Source: Gorsachius magnificus (Eukaryota; Chordata; Aves; Pelecaniformes; Ardeidae). From it: a stretch of 64,000 nucleotides of DNA. Position 1 is the first letter of the stretch, and each line of letters opens with the position of its first letter. The position numbers and the translations under genes were made by a program. Under the pieces are notes generated by a model. It searched no databases. It was not told where the DNA came from and worked only from the letters and a program-made list of their open reading frames with translations. The stretch is from the NCBI GenBank assembly GCA_034008185.1, contig CM067084.1:17380385-17444384 (forward strand), in the 5' to 3' direction. Of the stretch, positions 1 to 14,689 are shown piece by piece.

Positions 1-2313
1 TTCGAAAGTGTACAAAGATCAGAGAAGGTGGAATTAGGAAAATCAGGATACTAACCTTAAATAACTAGGAAAAAAAAAAAAAAAGGTGGGGCTATATGGA
101 ACCACATAACAACACACTAACATATTAACAGTGCTTTCAAATTATATTATTTTTTTCTGCTTTAATATTCTGTGTATTTTTTAAAGTTTACTTTAGAGAT
201 AAACTCTATGGGGTTCCTGGCAGAGCTGCTCTGCCACAACAGTTTATATCGACCATCTGTGGTGTGCCAGAAGCTTCCCGAATGTTCTGCCACCTGACTC
301 AAAATCCTGAAGCTTTTCACATTTTTCTGCCAATTTTCATCCATACTATGTCTGTTTCCAACACTGAAAACCTAAAAAAGCAAAATATATATCTAAAAGA
401 TGCACAGGATAGTAAATTCAGCCACAATATCACTGCCAAAAAAGACCAAAGACTACATTAATCTGCACCTGTAGGCTTTAATCATCAAGGACAGTTGCAT
501 ACTCTGAAAATAGAATTGTCAAAGAGCAAGAAGGCTCCTGCGTTTTCTAGGGACACGGACCATACAAAACTCAGTGTCATTTTCTTTCAGTACATAATAA
601 TATCAGGCTAGATGTAAGGCTGATTTCTATATTTGTAGGTGACCAGAAAATTTTTTTGTCACCACAGACAAGATTTCTTCTGTCGATCTTCCAGTTTCTC
701 ATGTGTAAAGCACAGAGAATATAACTACGCTTTGATAAGGTTTGGTCAATTTGCAATAAATGAAGACCCTCTTCTGGAAAATACAGCAGATGATCACAGG
801 AAGCACAAGAAAAAAGGACACTAAAATAATTGAACTGTTATGCTCGCTGACAACAGGAAAGGCCGTGATTCAGGAAAAGATTCATATTTATGCTGCATGG
901 AAATAGACTACCAGGGAAACAGATCAGCAGCATGTTCTCAAGCTCAGTTCATGGAAGTGTTTCTACTGAAGAACAGACTCTTGAAAATGAAGCCCTATTT
1001 ACACCATGAAAGAAGGTAAGACTAAATACTGAAGGGTGATACCAAAGGATTTAATTAGTACTGAAATGGGAGCTTGCTAAGGAACATGTAGAAAATAAAT
1101 ATGAAGTGGTGTGAAAGAGCCATCAAGAGCTGGTAATGGTGTGGAATTATCATGCTGCCAGTATGGATGGGCATATAAGCTTTACTTTTCCTTCTGATTT
1201 AAGCACTTTGAAAAGCTGTGTTCCAGTAAGCAAACAAAAGCTGCCTTGTTTGTAAAGATCATCCTGTTTTTCTGAAAAATGTCTGCTCTTCACAGAGTCC
1301 CCAAATAAAGTCCCTAACAGGTTGAAATCCTTATGGAGTCAATCTCAGCAATAATTGATACACGCATGCAAAAAAGTATGAAAGCCTAGGATGATGTACT
1401 AAAAGAGCATATAGAAGAGCTATAGAGAGTATAGGAATCAGAAACCTGTTTGTTTCTTGATCCACGTGAGCAGCCCTCCAATAACTTCCTTTTCAAGAGC
1501 TAAGAATAAATCTCTATCAAAGATTTGGTCCAGCCATTTCTGTGCAATTCTATTAAGGTTAGACACCATCTGAAGTATACATATCTAGATTCAGATTATT
1601 TTTTTTTCTAGTTAAGTTATATTTTGAAGCAGATTCACTGTGTTGAAGTGATTCACAAGTGTTCAAAACCACTTTTTACTAACACAACATTGATGCCACA
1701 AAATAGATAACTATAATTGATCAATATCTTATAAATCCATCTAACATTTGAATACTAATATGCAACTTGCTCTTGTGAATAGCTGGCCAGTAAGCACTCA
1801 AAAGCCACCTCTGTTTTTAAATCAAGACACTATGAACTACTGCTTCCTGGCCACTTCCAGCACAGAAAGCTTTTTTTTGTAGCCCAGAATGGCTTTTTAA
1901 TTGTGATTGTCCCAACACCAGCCTGTTGATTCTGCAACTGTCTTCTAGCTGGGCACCCAAGAACAGACAGGTTTCTCAAAGCCCCTAAGTGGTCCTTTCT
2001 AGACCCTGTCTACTCTTGAGCAATACTAAAAATATAATTTAAAGAAAAAAGAAAGGAGCGGGGTGTCATTTCCTAGGCCTTGAGGGAATAAGCCTCCTCT
2101 TTCAAGTGTGATCAGAAAAGGGCTGCATTGCACATTTGTTTTGCCATGGTATACCCCAGATCAATGACGATCCCTAACCAGGATGTTGGGATCCTATGTT
2201 TTAAATGTTTCTCTCTGAGTGCTGCAGAAACTTTCCAGACACGCTTTTAAACATCTTTAAACAATATAAAAAAAGTAAATATATATTTTAAGCACCTACT
2301 GGTACTGGAGTTT

Positions 2314-2346
2314 GGGGGGGCGGGGGGGGGGGAGGCAGGGAGGGGC
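2314..2346 (+). repeat. G-run, potential G-quadruplex
   Basis: A run of 7 G, one C, then 11 G continues into further G-rich sequence (AGG, GGG and GGGG blocks). It meets the usual pattern for an intramolecular G-quadruplex on the + strand. Run lengths are error-prone in assemblies, so the exact count is uncertain. Confidence 0.6.
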
Positions 2347-3621
2347 AGAGGTTTGGTGGTGGTTTTGCTTGGAATTCATACCTTGTGTATGCTGAGATTT
2401 TAAAAGTCATTTAGCCAAAATATTCTCAGCATGCATTCTTATATAAGTTCGTATAACTCCTGAAGCTCCTGTGAAAGAGCTGAGTGTTCAAAAGCCAAAG
2501 TCTTTTCCTAACTTTCCTCACATAGCCTTTGAACTTTTTAAGCGGGTAATGAATTTTCTCAGCTACATGCTTCAGCTGGTTTCCTTGGATTTGCTGCTGA
2601 TATTAAGAACAGCTGTCACTTGCTTTACCAGACTCTAGACAATGAGTCAGAAATGTGTTGGCCTTTGCATATATTATCCAGCTTTTGCCAGTGTAGTGGT
2701 CTCAAACCTGCATTGACAATTTCTCTACCACCAGATTAAGCGTGCCTTAAAATAATGCACAGATGAGCTTCCATACTTTCTACTGAGCCTTTCCCCCTAT
2801 ATTTTCTCTCCTTGTATTATCATCATATTTCTCTCTTTACCTTTTGTTCTTGTAAAATTTACCATGGTCTTCTATGTTACACCAGGAGTTTGCAAGTTGT
2901 TCAACAAAGGCCTGTGAAAAGCACCATGTCATCAACAACAAAATATTCTGGTGTCAAACCAGCACTCACTGAATGTTTCACAATAGCCAAAATATTTCCA
3001 AAAGCTAAGCATGTTCTCCTGCCATTAACAGCATGCTATTCCCCATGATGGTACAAACATGAGATACCTTTCTCTCATGCACAGCTGGCTTACTCTCTTC
3101 TGTCATAAGCAAGAAATCTGCTGCCTCTAGTAACGGATTACTTTGCCCATGTCAAAAGCTATTACTGATTCTTTTCTCCCCATAAAAACAGTACTCTCTC
3201 CTGTTGGCCTACCTGCATCTTTCCCACTGACAATTCTTTTTTTTTTTTCCCCTCTGTCATCCCCCATCCCCATCCACCCCCTCAAGAGAAGCTCCAAATG
3301 TTTACATTTCTTAATTGAATTTGTATAGAAAGGAAGTCCAAGTGAACTTTGGCTTGTGTTCAACAGTAATTCAGATAAAAACTAGAAGGAAGTTTGAATT
3401 CAAAGGAGAGAAATTAGCCTAAACGTTATTCAGTGGCATATCAAATGCTTATCAAGATATCACTTATGATATATTTAATTGTTTCTTGTAATTTGAGTAA
3501 TATGAAAGACTTTAGTAACAATGGATGTTTCATTGTGTTTCATTTTGAAGTGCTGTCTGAAACACTGAAACATTTGAAGAGGATGCTGTAATTAGACTTG
3601 GCTGGGAACTTCTTGATTAAA

Positions 3622-3641
3622 CATTCTTCATTTGAAGAATG
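3622..3641. repeat. Short perfect palindrome (9-bp arms, 2-nt spacer)
   Basis: CATTCTTCA and TGAAGAATG are perfect reverse complements separated by TT. It lies in otherwise unremarkable AT-rich DNA. It could be chance or a dimeric protein site; nothing nearby gives it a role. Confidence 0.5.
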
Positions 3642-6600
3642 CTGATTTGTCAGAAGTGCAACTTTTTGCAGAAATGTATGTGTTTTAATGAAACTTTCAC
3701 AAGAAACACTTCTCAAGTCAAACCAGGAGATAAACAGAGGTAAACCATGACAGGACTCGTCTCACAGAGGTAAGACGTTGCTCTGCTGTGTCCCAAGATA
3801 GTGGCCTAACCAAGAGGCTGTTTCAGTCCGGGTTCCCTAATAAATGATATAGGATTAACTGCCACAGTATTGGACACTAACTGTCTGCTTATCTTTCCTT
3901 CCATACATGACCTTGTCACCTACTTTCTCTATAGCCATCTACACACTTATGTATTGCAGAAACTTTGCCACTTTGGCCTTATCAGGTTGTCCTGACTGTT
4001 ACTGCATTCTCCTTGGCTATGCCAGTTCATTATAATCTAAACTTTGAGTACTTCTGAATCTGTAACATTTTATTCCACCAGGTCACCCTCCACACTGCAC
4101 CCAAATTAGAGACACCTTATCTAGTTGGTTAGCTTTCTTTAATTGGTGTTTGTCAGAACCAGTTCAAACTGAGGTTTTCTTTATGTGACTCAATGAAACC
4201 AAAGATAAATCCCTCAAATCCTGCATGACTTTAAGAGTTCACAGAGCTATCTTTAAAGCTTCATCTGTAATAATAAATACAGTAAATCAGTCAGTCAGTT
4301 AATTAAGACTGAAAAACCACTGTGACCTTTTCAATCTACTTATGAAATTCATAAAGAATTGCTTTCCAGAATGAGTAAGATTGCATGATATACTGTAATA
4401 AACTGAAGCCAAAACTAACAAGATCTTTGAAGGTCTCGAATAGTCTGCTTCCAGTGAAGTCTAGAGTCTCCCAGACTTGTTACCTGGCACACGAGCTATA
4501 CCACCAGTTCTCACGAACAGATTGTGAAATTTGCAATTTCCTACGAAAATTTTTGTGCTGCAATCTACCCCGATTTTTTTCTGTTGTCAGGCTGCTCACT
4601 TCTCATGCCAGCTGCTCCACCCACCTGTTCCCCTGTGTATAACTTAATAATCTCCATTTGATATAAACTAGAGCAGACCGAGGAAGTGTAAACTTTCAAT
4701 GTAGGATGATAGCACGGGGTGACTCTGGGGGAGTAGAATGTCTGGCAGTATACATACAGCAAGCGCAAGATTTTGATCAGCAGTAATGAATAGATTGGTT
4801 CAGGGATAATGCTCATTAAGTTGGTTGGTGCTATGGGGATTGATTCTACAAGGTGCTGTTCATCTTGTAGCCACACAAACATTTTTGAGCAAATGAAATG
4901 TTCTTCCTCACTTTCCCATCTTACAGCATCCCTGACAAGTCACAATAAGGATTCTGTATCCAAGCAGGAATTCTAACTCCTACAGTCAGAAGATGAACAA
5001 ACTGACAGACACAGCTTCCAGTTTTTTGATTAAACACCAAAAAACCCAACTACAGCCCACACCAAAAAAACACCTTACTCCCACACCACTTTAAATCTTC
5101 TACGGAACTTCCCAAAGTCTCATGTTGAAACAATGGTGAGGATTTCCTTGAGTTTTAATAACTTACTGTTTCAATCCAATGGTATGAATCCTTTGGTAAA
5201 AATAGTGATTTAATGTCATAGGAAGTGGTGATCTTTCTCATCAGTTGCTGAAAGTTAAACATCAAAGGTGGCAGGCAAGCTGACCAGATTACCATCCACT
5301 AATAGCAGAAAGAAGAGAATTTTCAAATTGTGGTTCACCCCATCTTTCATAAGATGGCAAGAAACACATTTTAGTGTTCCTTATTTCTCTCCATTGCCTA
5401 ATGAGGCAATCTAGATTAGCAGGATGGAGCAAATGTCTAACTTGAGACTTAAACTTTTAAAGTTGGAGTGTGACACAAAGTCCACCTGAGAAATTTCCTT
5501 GTGCATACCACCACATATATGTACAAATACCTGCCTAACTTTATATAAGAAATACCAATGTACTTTCATATCACCATTATAAAGAATCAAGTCTTTGAAG
5601 ATCAACTCTAAGTACATTAATTTTCAAGATTATCTTTGAATAATTTATTAATTGCATGAGAAAATTTTCATAGTTCCTCAATCTGGTGACAAATTTTTCT
5701 TCTTTAGAACCAGGAAATACAATACTAATTAGTTTTCTAATTTTAGATTTGTGTATTGGGGGTTTTATTTCACATTTGTTTAATTGCATTTATAAGTATT
5801 AGTAGGGGTTTTAGATACTGAACAAAGGTAGTTTAGCTAAGTAATTTAAACAACTTGTTTGTTTGTTTAGTTCTGTCTTATCAGTCTACAGCCAAACATT
5901 TCACCTTATTTAGTCAAGCAGTGCCACTGCCTTTGCTAGATTACTTATGTAAGTAAAACAAGCAGAAGTTGTCTGCCATGACTCTTAATTAGATGGCTAT
6001 CTCAATATTGAAATCTATGGGGAATCAGAGGTTTAAATCTGGACAATTGAATACCCTCATGCACCTGGGCCCCAGGGGCCTCAGCATGCTGAGCCTGCTC
6101 TTCTCTTACTGATTTCAGTGTGAGCCAAGGTTGCTCAGCATCTCTCATTTCTCTGCCTGGATATGAGCTCCATTAAAAGCTGGCAGTAGCTCTAAGGACT
6201 AACAGTTGGGAACACAGCTAAGTAAAGAGGTGCAGAGTCCATTTGGACAACAACAGTGGAAGCAGAAAATCTATGTTGGGGCAAGAAAACAGATCTCAGC
6301 TGATATCACCTACAGCACTTTGGAAGCAAGATACAAAGAGCAGATCAACAGAAGCTTGCTGTGGCACTGCGGACTTAGAAATTACAAATTAAAGCCTATG
6401 CTACACAGGCAAAAATAAGGAGCATTTCCAACAGGCAAAACATTAGTAACCCTTATTCACCACAGGCTTAAGAGAAATAGCCCAGAGAGCAGTACATTCA
6501 CACCACTATGAAAATAATAAACTAAGGTTACCAATGAATTTAGAGAAAAGGGATAGGATATGCTTGTCCCTTTTGGAGCCAAGGGCAGTTTTCCAGTTCC

Positions 6601-9600
6601 CCTCATTTAAGATCAGGATTTTGATCTGTTAGCACTCAAGGTACCTGTATTTCATTTATTGCTTCACTGCATAGAAATATTTTAACCTGGTTTTCCTAAT
6701 CATTATGGATTCACAATGGGTGTGCAGGTCCTTCTCTCCCTAAGTTTTCTAGCACTTTGTTGGGCATTTTTCCATGGTAATCCATACCTCCAAGACATTA
6801 AGGTACAGCACTTATTTCTAAAATCTCACGACCACTGCTACTGGTTTTCCTCTAAATATCCAATTCTGTATTTTAGGCATTGTTACACAAGGTGGCAGAC
6901 AGGAGCTCTTTTTTACTGTAATGAACCTGGAAGAATTTTTATTTCTCTAACTATGACAAGATGCAGTCCTAAAATCCAAAAACTTTAACCACACCCAAAC
7001 ACACAAGCAGCATATTCTAGCTAATTTTACAATACAACACATGACGGGTGCTTCCAAAAACCTTCACCTGAGGTATACTTCCACACTTAAAGACATATAT
7101 TGACATGGGTACCTTTTATGGATTACAGTTCTAAACTACTAACAGCTGTTCTGTGTGGGCCTGATAAATACTCCTTACATGTATGACACACTTTGTTAAA
7201 TTATTACACTGTTAAACTTAGGAAAGAACAAATCTTGCCAACATTTATGTATGTGCTTGGCTTTACCAGCCCAACTACTCCTGGCATCAAGTATGATGTT
7301 CATAAGATCAAGGCCTAAGTTATCATATGCAATAACTTGGAATAGAAATGCCTTCTAAAAAAAATAACACCGTAGCTGAAAGCTACTGACATTTCATTGC
7401 AATTATCAGCAGCAGCCTGGTGAATAAACATGAGATGCTCAGGAATTTACTCTGGTCAGGCCTCAGGGAAAAGAACAGCATGAAACAAAGGAGGGAGAAA
7501 TGAGGCAGAAGGGCAGAAGTGATTCTTTATAGCTTCCAAGTGTTGTAATTTATTTTGAAATGTCTGGTTATTCTTAGTGAAAAGTTAAGCAGGCCTAGAA
7601 AATGTCCAAATGTGCATGCTGGGAAAGAATTTAGTGCTAGACAGATTTTGGAAGTAATGCTCTGGAATCACAGTAGCTTTGCCTCTGAATTCTGTACCTG
7701 GTTACTACAGAAATATTTAATGTATCTAACAGGAAAAGCAGATCTGTGGCTAAAGGCTTTCTCTTTATTACGAGTATAGTGGAACAGAGGATGAAATAGG
7801 ATACAGGTGATTAACAAAGAATCTCACGCTGCTCCATGTTTGATATGACCTACATTTGGGTAAAGCAGGTATTTACTAAAATGAATTAACATCCCAAAGA
7901 ATATAGGGCAGCTGTGTCAAGGAGTGGCTTGGAAATAGGTCCAACTTATGCTATAATTTCTTTTATTACAAAAAAAGTTTCTTTTTTTTATATAGATTTG
8001 CTGCTTTTCATTGGCTACTTCCAAGCTTTGCACTGCTACTTCTCATCATTAGACCTTCTCTCATTAAATCACTCTCTCACTTTCTGTTAAATCCTGATTT
8101 CCATAAGTGATCTATTATTAAATCCCTGCACTAAGTGAGGTGATCTGGGTAAGGTACCCCATAAACAACCTCAGATTACTGAGATAATTTTAAATGGTAA
8201 ATCATGGGCAAGCTAAACCAGTGACTGCTACTACTTCTGCTGAAATTCCCTAAGTTTTTGCACCTATTAAAAAGGACTCCAGACTGTCGCATTCCTTGTA
8301 CATGCTTCTAGCATCAACTTATTTAATATTTTCTTATATTCAATGTTTCCTATACCTAAACTGCAGAATCTGGGAGCCCTTCCCAGCCATTTGGTCTAGC
8401 TGTAGACTCTGTCTGCATCCTGACCCCATGTCAAGACAGATGTTCACAAACTTTCTGTCATCCTCCACACTTTTGCCTGTACCTTGCTTCCCACAGAAAG
8501 AAAAAAAAGACATGAAGGGTGGAAGAGGGTTGTAGTACGCTGTAGCCGAATCTTCAAGTAGGACAATTGTCCGATCGTCTCTGGGTATATCCCAGTGTTG
8601 AGACTAAAGGAAAAGGATTAAGGGACCTAACATGAAGGTGTTGCAACAGTTATCTGGTGGGGCAGCTTGCAAGGGCTAAAGCTACTGCTATGAGGGACAG
8701 CTTGTTTAGCCATGGTCCTAGATCTAAAGGGACCTGTGGAGTAAAATTGAATCAACAACAATTGTTATAATGTTTAGATGATAAATGACATTTTACACAG
8801 GGAGTTGAAGAAGAAGGAATAAAGTGTATCTTAATTGCCCACTGCTTGTGGAACTGTTGAACCACTTTCTGGTTCTTTTTTTTTTTTCTTGCGTTTTTAT
8901 TTCTACATTAAGATTCAAAAAGGTTTCTAAAATCTACATCACTGATAGAGCTTTTTACTTCCTGCTGTGATTTGTGGGCAGCAAGACTGTTCTATTCCTC
9001 TATTCTTCTTTGGCAGTGAAGAACGAAGAAAAAGATTGGAGGTTTTATGAAACAGTACAAGAAGAGACAGAAGAAAAGGAATTGCATTGCTGCATAGGGC
9101 AGTAAAAGACTGCAAATGTTCTTCAAACACTCTTCCAAGACGAGCAAAGGCAGTAGGATCACTGAATAAATGATCTTTTCCTTGAAAACTGTTAGGAGAG
9201 ACAATCATAGAGAGAATATTAAAGTTCTTAAAGTTTTGATAGATTATGGCATTACCTCAAGGAGAAGATCTGGTTTGGAAGGAGATATACACTCTGAGGA
9301 ATCAAAAGAGAATGAATAATATTATCAAACCAGCTGCTGAACATAGCAAATGGAAGTCTGCTTCATCTGGCCTTTCTGTCTGTACAAACAAAAACGCACA
9401 CTACACTGGGCCTGAGAGACCTGAAATAAGGATCATTTCCCTGGGCCTTTTTTGCTCTAGATAGTAGAAACAGATGGTGAGCAGAATTCAGGAAATTCAA
9501 ACCTTATCCTAAGATCTAAAAGTTGAGAGAACAAGTAATAGGAATTGACAAAAGTTAGTGTAATGCAGACATCCTAGCATTGCTCAGAATTATTTAGGAT

Positions 9601-12600
9601 TGTACCTAACATTTTCTAAACTCCTTGCTTTCATACCAGTCATGGTTCTCACAGGGGCATTAGAAGCCTTTTAGAAAGCAATTCTCATCTTGTTGTGCAA
9701 GAGTTCAAATGTATTTGGGCAACTGGATTCACCTCACCCTGTTGAGTAGGTATTCCAAAATAACAACTGTCATAAGCTGGACTGATGATGCCTGCTCTTA
9801 TCTATCCTGTTCAGTCAACTACAGTCAAGGACAACCTCATTTGAAGATCTACCGATCCGCTGCTTAATGAGCTATTCAAAGCCTAGCCCCCAAAGAGAAT
9901 TGCTCCTCTAGTTCCTCTTGAGTTATTTCAACTTTTCTTGACCAGAAGCCACACCATATTGGGTCATAATCTCCCTTGCTGAGCATGTTGTACAGTAGAA
10001 GCAGTGATAACAGAAGCCCAGGGTCTATCCCTGAAGTGATCTGACCCCTAAGCAAAGTTCCCCACTTTTGCCAACACAACATTACTCCTTCTCCTTCCTC
10101 TCTCAGCAGACAGTCTAGACAGCCAACAGAAACAGCCTATAGCTACAACAGTAACGGCCTCATGGAAACACAAAACAGTTAGATCCAAGGAGCAGGGTAC
10201 AGTGCCACCTGAGACTGAAAGATGTGCTTGTGTCAAAGATTTATCATTGGATTATCCTGAGTAGGAAGACACAGACTTTGCTGTTGAAAGAACATGGTTC
10301 CTTAAGATATTAAAAGCAGATCCTTGGGTCAAGTCGACAAGCTCATTATCACAAGACTAGACTCTGGTTTGCTATGCATATCTGCGACCAGAAAGCAGTC
10401 ACTCTCATGCTGACCAGTCTGCTCTTAGTGCTTCTATCGCACAAATGTTCATGGTGTTGTCAGATTCATTGAAACAGAAATTTCCAAATAGGTAAGGAAG
10501 GGTGAGGGCATAACAGCTGTTCCACTCCCACACACACCATGATTCCTTCCCTTCCTGTCATTGCAGTAATGTCAAACTCAAGCTTTCAAAAATAATCATA
10601 AACCAGGACTCTCTAAAGTAATTAAATTACTTAATAGAAGCAGAGCTAAAAAAAAGAAAACCCAAACACCACACTGTATAAGTAGGCAGGGAGTGTACAT
10701 GGCAGGGAGTTGTTTCCTGTTATTCACCTTTTACAGTGCATTGTTCCAAGTTCTCTTAAGAAACATTTCTCTCAGCATAGTTTAAAATCAGTGGCAGATG
10801 ATACTCTCTATAATTAGTTAATTCCTGGAGATGTTTAGAAGAGACATCCGGTATCTTCAGACTGCTGCTTTATAGCGTTCTACTTCCATAGCCAATACAT
10901 AAATACTCTCCTGTTTCATGCTTTTCTCAGAACACCTTAAAATTCAAGATTCAACAGAAGCCAAACAACACAGAAGAGTAAAATTGGCCTGACATCTTTT
11001 CTAATTAAGTGCACTCAACAAAACAGTTAGAAACTGCTTCAAAATACACTCTCTACCTATGTATCTTGGAAAAAATACATACTTACAGTGAAATACCAAA
11101 GACATGCACAAGATTAGAGATACGGAGTTGTGTGTATTCAGATGCAGGTCAAAATTAATCACTAAGACAGGAAAAGGGAAAAAGTTGTGAAAGCATCTGT
11201 GGCCAGTGACAGTGCGTTAAAAAAAACAAACCAAAAAACAACCAACTGAGCATTAGTTACATTCCATACAGATGACTTGTTCTGCTTTTCATAGACCTGC
11301 CTGCCATTTGCAATTAGAAAGGTTTTGTCCAGTGTCCTCTGTTCTGCAAAAACAAGACTATGTTATTAGGACCCCTCTTGAAATGTATCAGATAGAGTTT
11401 AAGTATGACACAAAAACCTGAATTCAGTATGACACTACTCTAGTGTTCCTGAACTTTAAGATATACATGCTGGAAGTGACATCGAGCTTTGTCTTCCTTT
11501 CAGTTGAAGCAACAAAAAATTATTCCTGCTATCCCCACTAAGCTCACTATCTCCTCATAAAATAATGCTGAAACATCAATAACATTTTATTTAATACTAT
11601 GAGCAGATTGGCCAGTACTGTGAAAATGCACAAGGACAGCCTCTTTGCAGATAGGTTTCTACTTATATTTGTGGGTCTTTCAGATTGTTCAAGAAGGGGC
11701 AAAATTTGCTCTTTGCCATATGTAACTGTTAGAGTTATTAATTTGCCAAATCAACAAGTCTTCTAGAACAGCATTGCTAGGGGAGTTGTAACAAGAAACA
11801 CAGCTTAGAAACAAGGGAAAAAATTCCTTTTGTAATTTAAAAGAAATGGTGCTAGCCATTCTGCTTCTGTACTTTTTCTTGTATATCTATATTCTTGCCA
11901 GCTCATGGAGAAACTAGCTGAGAGAGTTGAACCCCGCAGGAGATGCAGATGGCTCTTTGATTTAGTTATTGGTGAAATAAAAAGAAATTCTGCCTGTGGA
12001 CAGAAAAGTGGGCTTTGTTCTTTATTTTCCATTTACTGAAGATGAAAGCTCCCATATAAGAAACGTAGACATCTATGCTGCATTTCTTGCTTATATAGTC
12101 ATCAACGACCTAGCATGAACAGTTGTCAAAACCTAGATTAAACATTGTAAATGACCACAGCATTTTCTTCCTGGAGCTAAAGCTATGATGTGATCTACGG
12201 CCATTTTTCCCTTATTTGGAAACTGCAGGGTTCATATGCCGGGCACAGTAAAAACACAACACAGAGCTATCAAGCAAAAGTAATCCTCTTTATTTCAAAA
12301 CAGATGACTAGCTATTTGCATGGTTAAAAATACCAGAGTTTTCCCTGGGTAATCCGCTAGCCAGTCTGGTCTACTTTTACCCCCGACAACTCTAGGTCAT
12401 TCTTGGATTAAAAACAAAAGACTCGCCCTTACTGAAATTTTCTTTAATACCTTCACATCATAAAACAAATAAACAAAAATCCAAAACAATCACCTAGACC
12501 TTTACAATTCATTTACTTTTTCATTTCATTACTTTTTTTCAGTTATATTTTTATATAATATTGTAAATATTCAACATTGTAAACTTCTTATGTATGGCAG

Positions 12601-14689
12601 TTCAACTTTTGCAAGTATTGGATTTTTGTGTTTCCTGTAAGAATAATTAAGGTTTCTGCAAGCATAAACTCAGTAGAAAGACGCCTGCTACACAACCTGC
12701 AAGAATCTAGAGGAAACCTCCCCATCACTTTATGAACTGTAGAGAGCCAGCACCACCCACTAGAATGGGTAATGCTGGTTGTCAAAGAGGCTGAGCCACA
12801 CCAACCAGGTAAGGATTCAGCACCTCACAGGAGCCACACATTCTAGCAAGGCCCTAAGAATTGTTTAAAACTCCTGTCTACCAAAGCAAGCAAGCTCCCG
12901 AGGATGTGGTGGTAGACACAGCTTGCTGCCTTTGCTGCACACAGAGTGAGGATGTCTCAGAGGAGTCCAACTTCTACTGTAATGAAAGAAAAGTTGACCT
13001 AGAAGGGAAAAATTCATCAGAATTTAAGTCTCCCTGAAGTAAAACCAAAGACAAAAAAAAAAAATAAAAAAAATTAAAGGGCACACAAATAAGATTTCTG
13101 ACAAATGTCATGCTTACTCTTTTTAAAGAAAATAAGTATATACACCTATTAACCCCATTTTAAGACCTAACCCACACTGAGAAATTACTGGCAAGGTATC
13201 TTTTATAATATTGCACTAATATAGATCTCTGGTAACAGCCCTACACAGGCTGTCACTGCTATTCTATGATGTAGGAGGGAGATAAGGATGTGAGGTAGCA
13301 CAGACTGGCAGAGCAGGCTATACACACTGCACTTGCCAAGACGCCTGAAGTATAGAGCAAAACTATGCCATTCAGCCAAATGTGGAGCCTGTGGAAGTCT
13401 AGCAGCGATAAATAGTGACACCTAAGGGAAGGAGTGAACATTTCCCAAGGGAAACAAACATTCATGCAACAGAAGAAAAAACAGCTATCCAAGTCCTCTC
13501 AAAATTACCTTTATGATTCCCAGGAAAAAACAGTTTTGAAAGGGCAAGTTGTCTATCACACTACCTGCCCAGAATAGGAAAACTGGCAGAAAAAAAAAAC
13601 TTTCAGTCATTAGAAAGGCCTCTAGTCATCCAAGAGGTCAAAGCAGCTGCTTCCATTACCACGTAGGGCAACTTCATCCACCTTTGTCCTACGTGTAGAG
13701 TTTAAAAAAACCCTGCTATCCAAGAAAATTTCCACATCCAGAATATTAAAAGTAATATAATATAACAATGCCAATATTGTGATTGATACCGCATCAATCC
13801 TACAGCAAAACAATCTCCTCCAATAAGGACAAACAGGTTCATCCTCTCTGTGGAAGAAATTATTTCCCCTTCTGGAAGAACATGTTTGTAGCTTCATATT
13901 GCACAGAAACAAAGCCTGCACATCCTCTAGACAATCTAGGAACTAGCAGAGAAGAGGTGTATTTTCTGTTCTGATGTTCTGTGGCCTACACTTCCTCAGG
14001 ACTGTGCTTCTCACTAATCTTCTGCTCCCCAGCTCCGATTACCAGCAGATCCCCAAATTTGTCCCATTCAGCTACCATAATGCTTGAAGATGCTGTCACC
14101 TGAAATAGAAAATTGTACTGGCAAAAGAAGTAGATAGGTTTACCAGAGGATAGGAGACAAAAATCTCCCTTTTTTTCTTGCATTAATACCTCTGAACTTA
14201 ATTTTAGCTTGAGCAATTCCCTGATTATATAAGATACTTCAACTGAGAGTAATACCTCAGAGAATACAGCAGAATTCAACCTTAAGTCACAGCCTCAGCA
14301 TTCTAACACATCTTCTGTATCTTACTGTGTCATGTTCTTGTTTGTCCATGTCCCACAATATAGCATCTGTGTGTTTCTCTATCTTAATGTCACCAAATGC
14401 TAGTTTACACAGAAGGGCTTGCTTAGGTTCTAGCTAGTTCTATACTGTACAAACACAAATTAGCAGCTTACAAAAATTACTCCGTGATCTTCAATATCTG
14501 AAAACATAAAAATAGCCTGTTTATTCTCTCCAGTACTGGTATAATAGTAGATGCTTAGGGAAAAGCACATAAGAACAGAGCAAACATGCAGTGATGTACC
14601 CCAGTACTCCTCCAGCTTCCAGTGGTCTGTGACTTAGGGAATTAACTTCATCAGCTAGAAGTCTTATCATTGTGTTTAATAAACCTAGA

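Larger units (their letters stand above)
1..14689. other. Intergenic AT-rich region, no gene supported
   Basis: No open reading frame here resembles a known protein, and those of 60-100 codons are the length expected by chance in AT-rich DNA. I see no tRNA or rRNA gene. The content is unique-looking AT-rich sequence with short A or T runs, one G-run (near 2.3 kb), one short palindrome (near 3.6 kb) and one weak exon-like ORF on the - strand at 13986-14099, treated as a finding. In mammals the region upstream of DCLK2 is a gene-poor interval towards NR3C2. That this is the equivalent interval is inferred. Confidence 0.6.

Noticed and set aside
8939..9208. 89-codon - strand reading frame
   Set aside because: No recognisable domain or splice context, and length is within chance for AT-rich DNA of this size.
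12816..12824. TTCAGCACC, left half of a REST/NRSF neuronal silencer site
   Set aside because: The right half does not match at the normal spacing, and a 9-base half-site is expected by chance in 64 kb with relaxed matching.
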